36,044 nt of DNA, taken from positions 1-36,044 of the forward strand of contig JAJDDM010000014.1 of the NCBI GenBank assembly GCA_029260315.1, read 5' to 3'. Below the pieces are notes generated by a model, which did not search any database, was not told the origin of the DNA, and saw nothing but the letters and a program-made list of their open reading frames with translations. Every line of letters begins with the position of its first letter. Position 1 is the stretch's first letter. Positions 1-8,758 of the stretch are shown in pieces. The DNA is from Phycisphaerales bacterium. GTDB taxonomy: Bacteria; Planctomycetota; Phycisphaerae; Phycisphaerales; UBA1924. Position numbers and translations under genes: made by a program.

Positions 1-79
1 CGGCATCGGCCGGCGGGAGCGCGCCGGCGGCGTACTGCTCGGCCAGATCGATAACATCTGATTGCTCGACCCGGCTCAT
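1..79 (-). CDS. Probable anti-sigma factor, N-terminal fragment
   Basis: Only the first 26 codons lie in the window (MSRVEQSDVIDLAEQYAAGA, then LPPADA); the gene continues past base 1. Its ATG (79-77) overlaps the TGA of the sigma gene (78-76) as ATGA, a sign of translational coupling. The short acidic helix with a 'LAEQYAAGALPPADA' pattern resembles the start of RskA/ChrR-type anti-sigma factors, which in this position bind and inhibit the co-transcribed ECF sigma factor. The assignment rests on this start and on gene order; no membrane segment or zinc motif can be seen in the fragment. Confidence 0.6.
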   Translation of the reverse strand, partial: MSRVEQSDVIDLAEQYAAGALPPADA

Positions 80-651
80 GGTGACAGCGCTCCTTCGCTC
101 GAGAGTGCCGCGCCAAGCTCGCGCAAGCCCAGGCGGATCCTTGTCTTGACGGTGCCGACCGGGACGCCGAGCGTCTCGGCGATCGCCTGACGCGAGTGTC
201 CGTGGACGTAGGCGAGCACGATGGGCTCGCGCTGCTCGGCGGGCAGCGAGCCGAGCGCGTCTCGCAGCGGGCGAGATCGCAGGTCCAGCGGCGCGTGCTC
301 GCTGACGACATCGGCCTCGATAGACGTGACCCGATCGGCGCGCCGGGTGTTCGCCCGCAGGCGATCGATGGCGCGGGAACGCGCCAGCCGGCAGAGCCAG
401 GGACGCGCCGCCCCGAGGCGCGGATCGAATCGCGACGCGGCGCGACGCCAGAGCTCGACGAACACGTCGTGGACGACGTCCTCGCCCTCTGCCCGATCTG
501 AGATGACTCGTGCGACCACGCCGAGCAAGAGCCCGGCGTGCCGATCGTAAATTACCATGAGCGCCTCCCGATCCCCTGACGCTATTTGAACCACAAGGGA
601 TTCGTCGCTCGCCTCTTGCGAGTTCTTGGATGTGTCAAGATCGGCACCCAT
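76..651 (-). CDS. ECF-family RNA polymerase sigma factor (SigK-like)
   Basis: The 191-residue product directs RNA polymerase to a specific regulon. Region 2 lies at about residues 33-105 (IYDRHAGLLLGVV..., then EDVVHDVFVELW and the RSRAIDRLR helix). Region 4 lies at about 128-180 (LPAEQREPIVLAYVHGHS, then the helix-turn-helix QAIAETLGVPVGTVKTRIRL). The HGHS...IAETLGVPVGTVKTR pattern is that of the SigK/ECF19-like group, usually controlled by an RskA-type membrane anti-sigma factor, which fits the overlapping downstream gene. ATG at 651 is preferred over an upstream in-frame ATG at 726 because family N-termini are short and AGGGG precedes it. The sigma gene diverges from the DUF4331-DUF4198 pair, a plausible target. 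Confidence 0.9.
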   Translation of the reverse strand: MGADLDTSKNSQEASDESLVVQIASGDREALMVIYDRHAGLLLGVVARVISDRAEGEDVVHDVFVELWRRAASRFDPRLGAARPWLCRLARSRAIDRLRANTRRADRVTSIEADVVSEHAPLDLRSRPLRDALGSLPAEQREPIVLAYVHGHSRQAIAETLGVPVGTVKTRIRLGLRELGAALSSEGALSP

Positions 652-875
652 GGCCCCTGAGTGTATCGGGACGCGGGTTTGGTCGGCAACGACGAAAAAC
701 TTGTACCCAACCAAAAACTCACACACGAGCGCTCTCGAAGGTGGGTCGTCCCCCGAGGGAACCGCTCGCCGGCGAGCTGCCGGCAGCGGCGCGGAGGAGT
801 TCTCCGCACCCCTCTCTCACCCGGCGGACAGACGGGCGCGACCCGCTGTCCGGTCCATTTTCTTGGAGAACGCAG
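652..875. promoter_or_regulatory. Divergent promoter region with stacked palindromes
   Basis: This 224-bp stretch between the sigma gene and the DUF4331 gene must hold both promoters. The leader of the plus-strand gene contains the perfect palindromes GCTCGCCGGCGAGC (764-777) and GCTGCCGGCAGC (776-787), which share two bases so that only one can fold at a time, then a hairpin GCGGAG-GAGTT-CTCCGC (791-807). A good Shine-Dalgarno GGAGA (865-869) precedes the ATG at 876. I could not identify a convincing ECF -35/-10 pair. A regulatory role for the hairpins is inference. Confidence 0.4.
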
Positions 876-2345
876 ATGACGATGAAGAGTGTTTTCTCGA
901 CCGTGGTGCTCGCGATGCTGGCGGGCAGCGCCCTTGCGGCGGGCGAGGGCGTGGCGATCTCCAGCCACAGCGACGCACCCCTGATCAAGCAGGATCCGCA
1001 GGCGAACCTGACCGACGTGTACGCGTTCGTCGGGACGCGCTACGACGACCCCAGCGATCGCGTGCTCAATGTCGTTGTCAGCGTCCGCCCCTTCTCCGAG
1101 CCCGGCGACGGGCCCCACTACGACCGCTTCGCCGACGACGCGCGGTACAGCATCCACATCACCGACCCGGCGACCGGCGAGGAGCGGATGCGCTACGACT
1201 TTCAGTTCTCGGCGGTCGACATGGGCCACAAGAACCTCGACACGATTCTCTCGTACGGTCTGGGCACCGAGCCGGGCGCGATCAAGACGATCGGTGATGC
1301 CCGCCAGAACTTCACGCAGGCCTATTCAATCACCAAGTCCACCGATCGGAAGTCCGCCGTGATCGGCAAGGGGCTCCTCGTTGCGCCGCCAAACGTCGGC
1401 AACAACGTCACGCCGCTTTACAACGACAAGGACGGGCGCGCCGTGTCCGGCGCGGTTGATCTCGCGACGCTGGACAGCTACACCCGCCAGGCGATCAGCC
1501 CGCTCGCTTCGGGCGAGGTCTCGTTCGCGGGCCCGCGTGAGGACAGCTTCTACGCCGACATCCCCGGCGTCTTCGATCTGCTCAATGTGCGCATCCTCGA
1601 CAATAACAATGATCTCGACGACGGGCTCGGACAGGACGGGGGTGGGGTCGACGGCTTCAAGGGCTTCAACGTGCTCTCGTTCGCGCTGCAGATCCCGATC
1701 GACGAGCTGCCGGCTGGCAAGTTTGACAGCGTGTTCTTCGGCCCCCAGGAGGGCGTGGGCGTGTACGCCTCGGTCAGCCGGCGTCGCGTTCGAGTCCTCG
1801 GCGCCGCCAGCGGCACCAGGAATCTCGGCCCGTGGGTGCAGATCAACCGCCTGGGTAACCCCCTCTTTAATGAGGGCCTCGTGGCCTTGCGCGACAAGGA
1901 CGACTACAACATGGTCAGCCCGACCGGCGACGCACGGTTCGCGACCTACGCGAGCAACCCCGAGCTCGCCCGCCTCATCAACTTCGTACACAACACTCAG
2001 ATCGTCGAGAGCGGTCGCGCCGATCTGGAGAACATCTTCATCCCCGACGTCCTGCGCGTCAACACCACGACCGATCCAGTCCGCCTGGACGACGATCCCA
2101 ACTTCAGCCGCCTGGGCTTCCTCGGCGGCGACACCACCAACGGGATCTCCAGCGGCTGGCCCAACGGGCGGCGCTTCGGCGACGACGTCGTCGACATCGC
2201 CCTGACCGCGATCGCCAGCGGCCCCTCGTTCGACGTGATCATCGCCGTCGGCGACAACGTCGAGGCCAACGACGCGCTGTTCAACCTCGTGTTCCCCTAC
2301 GCCGGCACGCCGAACTCCGGCGCCTTCAATCGCAAGGATCCCTGA
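876..2345 (+). CDS. Secreted DUF4331 family protein
   Basis: The 489-residue product has a Sec signal peptide (MTMKSVFSTVVLAMLAGSALA, cleaved near residue 22). The DUF4331 hallmark SSHSDAPLIKQDP...LTDVYAFVG follows at about residues 29-52. The rest carries the family's Asp/Asn-rich loops (DNNNDLDDGLGQDGGGVDGF) and the late FNRLGFLGG-like and DDVVDIALTAI segments. Molecular function is not established for the family. ATG 876 is chosen over in-frame upstream starts because GGAGA precedes it by 6 nt and the signal peptide begins there. It is followed by the DUF4198 gene after 132 bp and diverges from an ECF sigma factor that may control it. Confidence 0.9.
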   Translation: MTMKSVFSTVVLAMLAGSALAAGEGVAISSHSDAPLIKQDPQANLTDVYAFVGTRYDDPSDRVLNVVVSVRPFSEPGDGPHYDRFADDARYSIHITDPATGEERMRYDFQFSAVDMGHKNLDTILSYGLGTEPGAIKTIGDARQNFTQAYSITKSTDRKSAVIGKGLLVAPPNVGNNVTPLYNDKDGRAVSGAVDLATLDSYTRQAISPLASGEVSFAGPREDSFYADIPGVFDLLNVRILDNNNDLDDGLGQDGGGVDGFKGFNVLSFALQIPIDELPAGKFDSVFFGPQEGVGVYASVSRRRVRVLGAASGTRNLGPWVQINRLGNPLFNEGLVALRDKDDYNMVSPTGDARFATYASNPELARLINFVHNTQIVESGRADLENIFIPDVLRVNTTTDPVRLDDDPNFSRLGFLGGDTTNGISSGWPNGRRFGDDVVDIALTAIASGPSFDVIIAVGDNVEANDALFNLVFPYAGTPNSGAFNRKDP

Positions 2346-2350
2346 TCCGA

Positions 2351-2417
2351 TTCCTGTCGCGCTCCCCGAGCGCAGGAAACTCCTTATCGGCGGGCCGGTC
2401 GAGAGATCGGCCCGCCG
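2351..2417 (+). promoter_or_regulatory. Two tandem intercistronic hairpins
   Basis: The gap between the DUF4331 and DUF4198 genes contains two inverted repeats. The first (2351-2378) pairs TTCCT with AGGAA around an inner GCGCT/AGCGC stem. The second (2388-2417) is strong: CGGCGGGCCG pairs with CGGCCCGCCG, extended by three inner pairs and closed by a GAGA tetraloop. No T tract follows, so a classical intrinsic terminator is unlikely. An mRNA-stabilising or attenuating role between two co-transcribed genes is inferred. Confidence 0.5.
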
Positions 2418-2477
2418 GATTCCGCGGGGCGCCGCCCCATTCCCCACCAAGACCCAACCCCAAATTAGGAGTGCGCC

Positions 2478-3269
2478 ATGAACGCCAAGAGCCTCGTCAC
2501 GATGACCCTTCTGGGCGCGATGAGCGCTGTGTCGCTCGCCCATGAGTACTGGCTGGAGATCGGCGGACCAAGCCCGGTCGCAGGGCAGATCCTGCGCGCC
2601 AACATTCAGCTCGGCGAGCGGTTCCAGGGCGAGACGGTGATCCGCGATAGCTCGCGCATCGACAGGTTCATCGTCGCGCAGCCGGACGGTAAGGTCGTGG
2701 ATGTGCCCGGGCGCGACGGCTCACAGACGATCGGGCTGATCCGCCCCGCCGGCCCCGGCGCGCACGTCGTCGGCCTGCAAACGACGCCGACCGGCCTGAC
2801 GCTCGACGCCCGTGCGTTCGAGTCTTACCTCGCCGAAGACGGGCTCGAGCACGCGATCAAGACGCGCAAGGCGCGCTCGATGAGCGACGCAGACGGGCGC
2901 GAGCGGTACTCGCGCTGCGCCAAGTCGATCCTCGACGCCGAGGGCTCGATGGCGGGGTTCGATCGCCGCGTGGGCATGCCGCTGGAGATCACGCCGCTGG
3001 ACGATCCCAACAGCCCGGATGGGACGGTGCGGTTCGTGGTGGAGTTCCGGGACGAGCCGGTGGAGGGCGTGCTGATCACGGCGGCGAGCCGCGAATCGCG
3101 GGGTGCATGGGTCCACGGTCGGACCGATGCCAAGGGCGAGGTCTCGTTCGAGCTGGGCGCAAGCGGGTTCTGGCTGGTCTCAGGCGTCCACATGATCGAG
3201 GACGAATCGCCCGATTCGGACTGGCGCAGCTACTGGGCGTCGCTGACATTCTGGCGGAGCGGGAGCTAA
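2478..3269 (+). CDS. Secreted DUF4198 family protein
   Basis: This is a 263-residue secreted protein. The signal peptide (residues 1-21, ending SLA) leaves a new N-terminus HEYWLEIG, matching the AHDFWLEP-type start of DUF4198 proteins; an exposed N-terminal His in this family is often linked to metal binding. The C-terminal half (about 170-258) looks like an Ig-like beta domain with the repeat-family features TDAKGEVSFEL and WRSYWASLTF. DUF4198 proteins often sit near metal-uptake genes, but none is visible here, so function stays open. AGGAG lies 7 nt before the ATG. Probable operon with the DUF4331 gene upstream; 18 bp separate its stop from the convergent toroid gene. Confidence 0.82.
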   Translation: MNAKSLVTMTLLGAMSAVSLAHEYWLEIGGPSPVAGQILRANIQLGERFQGETVIRDSSRIDRFIVAQPDGKVVDVPGRDGSQTIGLIRPAGPGAHVVGLQTTPTGLTLDARAFESYLAEDGLEHAIKTRKARSMSDADGRERYSRCAKSILDAEGSMAGFDRRVGMPLEITPLDDPNSPDGTVRFVVEFRDEPVEGVLITAASRESRGAWVHGRTDAKGEVSFELGASGFWLVSGVHMIEDESPDSDWRSYWASLTFWRSGS

Positions 3270-3287
3270 GACCGGCAACGCAGCGCA

Positions 3288-4433
3288 CTACGGCTGATCG
3301 ATCTCGGGCTTGTCGGGCGTCCAGCGTGCCGGGAGCCCGATCTCGGCCATGTGCAGGCCCATGATCGACATCGCCGTGCCGTAGTTTGCCGAGCGCTCGA
3401 AGACGCGGTCGTTCCAGGTGCCGCCCTCGTCGCGCGTGGAGAACAGAACCTCGCGGTGCTTTCGGCGATACTCGCTCCGCTCGCGCATCGGCAGCGTCTC
3501 GATCGCCTGAGCCGCGTAATAGTGGGCGAAATAGAAGTAGTACGGTGCGACGCCGTAGGGCGGCTGGTGCGTGCCGGTCTTGGCCCGGCGCTGCTCCAGC
3601 CACTCCCAGTGGGTGAAGAACGCGTCGAGCGCGCCTCGGACATCGCGCACACTCGAACGACCGGCAAGGTGCAGCGTCGTCTCGCAGATGAGCATCCGTC
3701 CGGTCGCGCCCGGCACGCCGCCAGCTCGGCGGGCGTCACCGGCATACACGAACTCGCCGGAGTCATGGCGTGCGCTCCCGAGATACTCCAGCGCCCGCTC
3801 GACGACCGCGTCGTCGACCTCATACCCGGCTTCGCGCGCAAGAAACAGCATCTGCAGCGCCGATGCGGTCATGAAGGTCGAAGGCGGCGACACCGCGTCG
3901 ATCGTCTGGCGCGCGTAGTTCCACCCGCCGACCTCGGGAATATCCGTCCGCTGCAGCGCTTCCACATAGAACGCCGCGGCGTCCTTCGCCTTCTCCTCCA
4001 AGTCGTCCGGCACGAACCCCCGCCGCTGCAACTCGATCAACAGCAGCCCGCCGTAGATGTGCCCCCAGCCGCGCACGTCGTAGCCACCGCCGTAGTCCGG
4101 ATCCATCAGCTCGTGTCCGGTCGCGTTGATGACGAACTCGACGCCGCGCCGGACGGCGCCTTGTCGCTCGGCGTCATGCTCATATCCGGGCGTCAGCGCC
4201 ATGGCCAGACAACTGATCCCGGTCCCGCCGACGCGATAGCCGACGGGGATCTTGTCGCCGACACGATAGACACCCTGGTAGGGCCACTCGCCGCGGTCGG
4301 GGCCTTCTTCCATGGCGAGAATGTGGGCAGCGCCCTCGGCGATCGCCGCCGCGGCGTCTTCGTCGGAGATATCCCCGGCATTTGAAACGAACGCCAACAC
4401 GCCAAGAAGGACAACCAACGATGATCTGCGCAC
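3288..4433 (-). CDS. Secreted prenyltransferase/squalene-oxidase repeat protein
   Basis: The 381-residue product begins with a signal peptide (MRRSSLVVLLGVLAFVSNA). It continues with repeated helical pairs typical of the alpha/alpha toroid of terpene cyclases and related proteins: GEWPYQG, then GYRVGGTGISCLAMAL, GWGHIYGGLLLIEL, GGWNYARQT...TASALQMLFLA, GEFVYAG...CETTLHLAG and GTWNDRVFERSANYGTAMSIMGL. No DxDD or DxxDD catalytic motif of a cyclase is present, so it is more likely a secreted repeat protein of unknown role, a common type in planctomycetes. The GTG at 4433 is preferred because GGGGAG stands 7 nt upstream and the signal peptide begins exactly there; a longer start at 4520 would bury the signal peptide. 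Confidence 0.78.
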   Translation of the reverse strand: MRRSSLVVLLGVLAFVSNAGDISDEDAAAAIAEGAAHILAMEEGPDRGEWPYQGVYRVGDKIPVGYRVGGTGISCLAMALTPGYEHDAERQGAVRRGVEFVINATGHELMDPDYGGGYDVRGWGHIYGGLLLIELQRRGFVPDDLEEKAKDAAAFYVEALQRTDIPEVGGWNYARQTIDAVSPPSTFMTASALQMLFLAREAGYEVDDAVVERALEYLGSARHDSGEFVYAGDARRAGGVPGATGRMLICETTLHLAGRSSVRDVRGALDAFFTHWEWLEQRRAKTGTHQPPYGVAPYYFYFAHYYAAQAIETLPMRERSEYRRKHREVLFSTRDEGGTWNDRVFERSANYGTAMSIMGLHMAEIGLPARWTPDKPEIDQP

Positions 4434-4540
4434 GAATATGCTCCCCGGAGACCCCGGCATGGGCCGCGGCCAGCATACAGCATCCGCCGGGCTCGCCCGC
4501 CAAGGCTCCAGCGACGACACGATGTGGAGGGACTATCGCG

Positions 4541-5125
4541 ATGGGATCAAGCAAAACATGCTCGCGCCGCGAGGCCGTTGCTCTCGCCGGCGGGCTCCTC
4601 GCCGGCACTGCGGCTCTGTCGCTCGCGGGCTCGCCCCGAGCCGCAAGCAGGCAACGCTCGGCGACGGTCATCCTCGTTCGGCACGCCGAGAAGGAAGATG
4701 ACGGCACGGACGACCCGCCGCTGAGCGAGAAAGGCAAGCGGCGGGCCGAGGCGTTGGCGGGGCTCATCCACGCGGCGGGCGTGACGCGGATCCTCGCCAA
4801 CAAGTACCGCCGGACAACCGAGACGATCGCCCCGACCGCAGAGCGTCTGCGCCTCGCCCCCGAGCGCTACCGAGCCCGCGACACCGAGGGCCTCGTCCAG
4901 CGCCTCGCGAACCTCGAAGACGTCGCGTGCGCCCTGGTCGCCGGGCACTCCAACACCCTCCCCGCGATCGTCCGAGCCCTCGGCGGCGAGCTCAAGGGCC
5001 TGGACAGCCGCGGCAACCTCGATGAGCGCGAGTACGACCGGGTGATCGTGCTGACGCTGCTCTCATCTGGCGAAGATGCGATGCGGGCGGTAGGGGTAGT
5101 GGATCTGCGGATGACGATGGGCTAA
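4541..5125 (+). CDS. Tat-exported histidine phosphatase (RHG/SixA-like)
   Basis: The 194-residue product starts with a twin-arginine type signal (SRREAVALAGG, R9-R10, then a hydrophobic stretch to about residue 30). The mature part has the histidine phosphatase core: VILVRHAEK with the nucleophile H48, the RRTTETIAPTAE segment and the second His in VAGHSNTLPAIVRAL. It ends in VDLRMTMG, the usual last strand. Substrate unknown. ATG 4541 is chosen because GGAGG lies 10 nt upstream and the Tat motif follows at once. It diverges from the toroid gene with about 107 bp between. Its last 42 bp are repeated with changes at 5250-5291. Confidence 0.88.
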   Translation: MGSSKTCSRREAVALAGGLLAGTAALSLAGSPRAASRQRSATVILVRHAEKEDDGTDDPPLSEKGKRRAEALAGLIHAAGVTRILANKYRRTTETIAPTAERLRLAPERYRARDTEGLVQRLANLEDVACALVAGHSNTLPAIVRALGGELKGLDSRGNLDEREYDRVIVLTLLSSGEDAMRAVGVVDLRMTMG

Positions 5126-5291
5126 GTGTCCACCCGATGGCGTATCACCCGTGCCACCAACCGCTGCTCTGAGCGGTTGGTGCTTCGCAGCGATAGCCCA
5201 AGAGCACCAGCCGTGCAAAGCCACGGCTTGTGGCACGTCAGACGAGGCGGCGGGCGGTGGGGACGGTGGATCTGCGGATGGCGATGGGCTG
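5083..5291 (+). repeat. 42-bp imperfect direct repeat of the phosphatase gene 3' end
   Basis: Copy 1 (5083-5124) covers the last codons and part of the stop of the phosphatase gene. Copy 2 (5250-5291) matches at 36 of 42 positions. Read in the same frame, copy 2 gives RAVGTVDLRMAMG followed by TGA, against RAVGVVDLRMTMG and TAA in copy 1. The differences include a synonymous change (gta to gtg), conservative ones (V to T, T to A) and a stop for a stop. This suggests copy 2 is the leftover end of a related phosphatase allele or duplicate and not a random repeat. The 125 bp between hold a palindromic element. Confidence 0.75.
5150..5237. repeat. Nested palindromic (REP-like) element
   Basis: Three inverted repeats nest into a three-way-junction shape. 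The outer arms are CGTGCCAC (5150-5157) and GTGGCACG (5230-5237). Inside are a perfect 11-bp hairpin, CACCAACCGCT (5155-5165) with AGCGGTTGGTG (5172-5182) and a 6-nt loop, and a 7-bp hairpin AGCCGTG/CACGGCT around 5210-5229. Three bases of the outer arm are shared with the first hairpin. The architecture resembles bacterial REP/REPIN elements. Membership of a dispersed family cannot be shown from one copy. Confidence 0.6.
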
Positions 5292-5338
5292 ATCGCGATG
5301 ACCGGATGGCCATCGCCAAACTCGCTAGCATGACCGCC

Positions 5339-8300
5339 ATGGCTGGGTTGTTCGGACACGACATATTGCCGCAGGCGGATCGGGGTGCGAAATCCGATCG
5401 GCTGGTGCTGCCCAGAGTCCTTGAGAAGCTCGCGAAATCACAGGTCATCAGCGACAATCAACTCTCAGCATCTCACGAGATTGTGCTGAAATGGGCGGAT
5501 CTGGAGAGTTCGGGCCGTCTCCTAACGATGAACGAGAGCCAAGTCGAGGGAGACTTCGTTCGCGAGGTCTTCGGCGACGCCCTGCATTACACACGGAAGA
5601 CCGAGAACACGCCGGAGTGGCACTTCGAGTCTAAGCGCTCGTTCGGCCAATCGACGCCCGATGCCGTCATCGGCCACTTCGGCAGGTCAGAGGACGCCGA
5701 ACCCGAGGTCGTTGTCGAGCTCAAGGGGCCGAGAGTCAATCTGGATCGCGATCGCAGCGCCGGTCGAACGCCCGTCCGCCAACTCTGGGATTATCTGAGC
5801 GAGATCCCCGAAGCCCGATGGGGCATCGCAACGAACATCGTGAGCTTCCGGCTTTACGAGCGAAACCACACGCCGCGCCGGTACGAGCACTTTGCCCTCC
5901 AGGACCTGCGAGACATCAACGAGTTTCGGCGGTTCTACACGCTCTTCGAGCGATTCGGGCTCATCGACAAGCAGCTCGGCTACGACCCCAGGGCCGACGC
6001 TCTCCTGGACGACAGCGACAGCGAGCAGCGCGAGGTCAGCGACCGCCTCTACGACTACTACAGCGAAGAACGCCACCGGCTCATCCAGCACCTGATCCGA
6101 GACAAGGGCCTCGAGCTCGAAGAGGCGATCGGAGCGGCCCAGCAGCTCCTCGACCGCGTGATCTTCATCGCCTTCTGCGAGGACCGTCGCCTCCTTCCCG
6201 ATCGGACACTCGCGCGCGCGTTCGAGAAGCTGCCCCCATTCGAGAAGGCCACCAACCCCAAGTGGCGCAACTTCGTCAGGCTCTTTCGCGCGGTCGACGA
6301 GGGCGCGCCCGACCTGGAACTCGACGAGGGCTACAACGGCGGCCTCTTCGCCGAATCCATCGTCGATCAACTCGACCTCGACGACCGCTGGACCAACTTC
6401 TTCAGGAACATCGGCGAGTACAACTTTCGCGACGAGATCAACCTCGATGTCCTCGGCCACCTCTTCGAACGCTCCATTACCGAACTCGAGAAGCTGCGCG
6501 AGGGCGACCTCTTCGGGGAGGGCGCGGCGGACGCCGAGCGATTCGCACAGATGCCCCAGTCCGCAAAGCGAAAACGATTCGGCGTCTACTACACGCCGCC
6601 GCAACTGACCCTCCTGATCGCACAGATATCGCTCGACGAGCTCATCGAAGAACGCGCGCGGGCGCTCGCCGAGACGCACGGAGGCCCCGCTGCGGCCGCA
6701 GAATCCCCGGCGTACTGGGCCGACGCCCTGGCGATGCTCAGAGCAATCAAGGTGTGCGATCCGGCCTGTGGCAGCGGTGCGTTTCTCTTCCAGGCGTACG
6801 AGATCCTCGAGAGCCGCTACGCGGAGATCCTCTCCCACCTGCCCGATAGCCAGAGCCTCGCCGCGTCCATCCCCGACCTTATCCTCACCGAGAACCTCTA
6901 CGGCGTCGATCTCTCGCCCGAGTCCGTCGAGATCGCGCGTCTGGCGCTCTGGATTCGCTCGGCGCAGCATGGCAGGAAGCTCAGCGACCTCTCGCACAAC
7001 ATCCGCGTCGGCAACAGCCTCATCGACGATCCCGCATCCGATCCAAGTGCGTTCCGCTGGCGCGAGGAGTTTCCCGAGGTCTTCGATCGCGAGCAGAGCG
7101 GGTTCGATTGTGTCATCGGCAACCCGCCGTGGGAGCGCATGAAGCTCCAGGAGCGTGAGTTCTTCGCCCTCTCGGCACCGAGGATCGCGACCGCGACCAA
7201 CGCAGCGACTCGGCGCAGGCTCATCGCCGAACTGGAATCGGAGAACCCGGAGTTATACGCCCGCTACATCGCCGCGCGCGAGCACGCCGACCGATCCCTC
7301 GCGTTCGTGCGCGGAAGCGGGCGATTCCCGCTGACCGGCAAGGGAGACATTAATACTTACGCCATCTTCGCCGAGCTCGCCTCGCAGATCGTTGCGCCAA
7401 ACGGGCGCGTCGGCCTGCTCGTGCCCAGCGGCATCGTCAGCGACAAGACCACCAAGGACTTCTTCGCCTCGCTCGTCGATTCCAACCGCCTCCGCGTTGT
7501 GCGAGACTTCGAGAACAAGAAGGGTCTGTTTCCGGATGTGCACAGATCCTTCAAGTTCTCGGTTTTCCATTTCGGGGGCATCGAAACACAGTGCGAGAAG
7601 ATCGATTTTTCGTTCTACCTCCATTCCGTCGACCAGATCCAACGCCGAGATCGCCAGATCACGCTTACACCGGCGGACCTCGCCCGCCTGAACCCCAACA
7701 CCAAGACCTGCCCGGTTTTCCGCACCCGGCGCGACGCCGAGATCACCAAGGCCATCTACCGGCGCATCCCCGTCCTCTGGAAGCGCGGGCGCGAGGACGG
7801 CAACCCATGGGGCGTGCGGTTCCTTCGGATGTTCGACCAGACCAACGACGCCGAGCTCTTTCACGACGCCGCGCGTCTGAAGCGCGAGCGGTTCCGGCGC
7901 GATGGTCGCCTCTGGAAGAAGGGCAAGCGCGAGATGCTGCCCCTGTATGAGGCGAAGATGGTCCAGATGTACGACCACCGCGCAGCGAGCGTCATCGTCA
8001 CCGAGACCAACTGGATGCGGCAGGGCCAGACCGATGCGACGGCGCTGGTCGATCATCAGGATCCGGCGTTCTGCCCCGAGCCAAGATTCTGGGTGGACCG
8101 CCAGGAGTGCCTTGCCGCCCTGGATGCGTCCGATGGCGAACCGGCGTTTGTGGCCTTCAAGGACGTGACGAGCCCGACGAACCAACGGACGATGATCGCG
8201 TCGTTCGTGCCATTCTGCGGCGTGCTGAACTCAGCGCCGCTGATGCGGTTGCCTGAGTCGCAGTCATGGCACAAGCGTGCCGCGCTGCTCGCGAATCTGA

Positions 8301-8758
8301 ACAGTTTCGTCTACGACTTCTGCGCCCGCCAGAAGGTCGGCAACGTCCACCTGAACTTCTTCATCGTCGAACAGCTCCCCACGCTCCCGCCGCATCGGTA
8401 TGACGAGCCGTGCCCCTGGGATCCCAAGCGGACACTCGCGGATTGGATCGCCGAGCGTGTGCTCAAGCTCAGTTGCACGTCCCGCGACATGCTCTCGCTC
8501 GCCGAAGCCGCCGCGTTCTCCGGCGGGAACTTGGAAGATGGGCGGCTGCATCGCTGGAACGAGCAGGAAAGATCGAAGCTCATGGGCGAACTCGACGCGG
8601 CGTTCTTGCTGCTCTACGGCGTGGAGCGCCAGGACGCCGAGTACATCCTCTCGACTTTCCAGGGTGTGACGAATCCGTCGCCGGGTCTCACCGGCGCCGG
8701 CTCGACCGCGGAACTCGTTCTCGACGTCTACGACTGGCTGTCGGCGCATTCAAGATAG
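5339..8758 (+). CDS. Type IIG-like restriction-methylase (Eco57I family)
   Basis: The single protein of 1139 residues combines cleavage, methylation and probably target recognition. Near residues 107-130 is a PD-(D/E)xK-like pattern (TPDAVIG ... VVVELKGP), followed by [19 protein letters not shown], typical of HSDR-type N-terminal nuclease domains. The N6-adenine methyltransferase core has the SAM motif [11 protein letters not shown] at about 475 and the catalytic NPPWE at about 594, with [18 protein letters not shown] between. The C-terminal third is the likely recognition domain. No separate specificity or methylase gene is adjacent. The start is uncertain: 5306, 5330 and 5339 are in-frame ATGs. 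I prefer 5339 because a TAGCAT box ends 7 nt before it and no start has a Shine-Dalgarno. Confidence 0.85.
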   Translation: MAGLFGHDILPQADRGAKSDRLVLPRVLEKLAKSQVISDNQLSASHEIVLKWADLESSGRLLTMNESQVEGDFVREVFGDALHYTRKTENTPEWHFESKRSFGQSTPDAVIGHFGRSEDAEPEVVVELKGPRVNLDRDRSAGRTPVRQLWDYLSEIPEARWGIATNIVSFRLYERNHTPRRYEHFALQDLRDINEFRRFYTLFERFGLIDKQLGYDPRADALLDDSDSEQREVSDRLYDYYSEERHRLIQHLIRDKGLELEEAIGAAQQLLDRVIFIAFCEDRRLLPDRTLARAFEKLPPFEKATNPKWRNFVRLFRAVDEGAPDLELDEGYNGGLFAESIVDQLDLDDRWTNFFRNIGEYNFRDEINLDVLGHLFERSITELEKLREGDLFGEGAADAERFAQMPQSAKRKRFGVYYTPPQLTLLIAQISLDELIEERARALAETHGGPAAAAESPAYWADALAMLRAIKVCDPACGSGAFLFQAYEILESRYAEILSHLPDSQSLAASIPDLILTENLYGVDLSPESVEIARLALWIRSAQHGRKLSDLSHNIRVGNSLIDDPASDPSAFRWREEFPEVFDREQSGFDCVIGNPPWERMKLQEREFFALSAPRIATATNAATRRRLIAELESENPELYARYIAAREHADRSLAFVRGSGRFPLTGKGDINTYAIFAELASQIVAPNGRVGLLVPSGIVSDKTTKDFFASLVDSNRLRVVRDFENKKGLFPDVHRSFKFSVFHFGGIETQCEKIDFSFYLHSVDQIQRRDRQITLTPADLARLNPNTKTCPVFRTRRDAEITKAIYRRIPVLWKRGREDGNPWGVRFLRMFDQTNDAELFHDAARLKRERFRRDGRLWKKGKREMLPLYEAKMVQMYDHRAASVIVTETNWMRQGQTDATALVDHQDPAFCPEPRFWVDRQECLAALDASDGEPAFVAFKDVTSPTNQRTMIASFVPFCGVLNSAPLMRLPESQSWHKRAALLANLNSFVYDFCARQKVGNVHLNFFIVEQLPTLPPHRYDEPCPWDPKRTLADWIAERVLKLSCTSRDMLSLAEAAAFSGGNLEDGRLHRWNEQERSKLMGELDAAFLLLYGVERQDAEYILSTFQGVTNPSPGLTGAGSTAELVLDVYDWLSAHSR

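Noticed and set aside
3288-4433. Squalene-hopene cyclase
   Set aside because: The toroid-type repeats are present but the catalytic DxDD motif is missing, a signal peptide is present and the chain is about 380 residues, far below the usual 630 or more.
5339-8758. PglX of a BREX phage-defence system
   Set aside because: Size and methylase motifs are similar, but a nuclease-like ELK motif is present and no brxA, brxB, brxC, pglZ or brxL neighbours occur.
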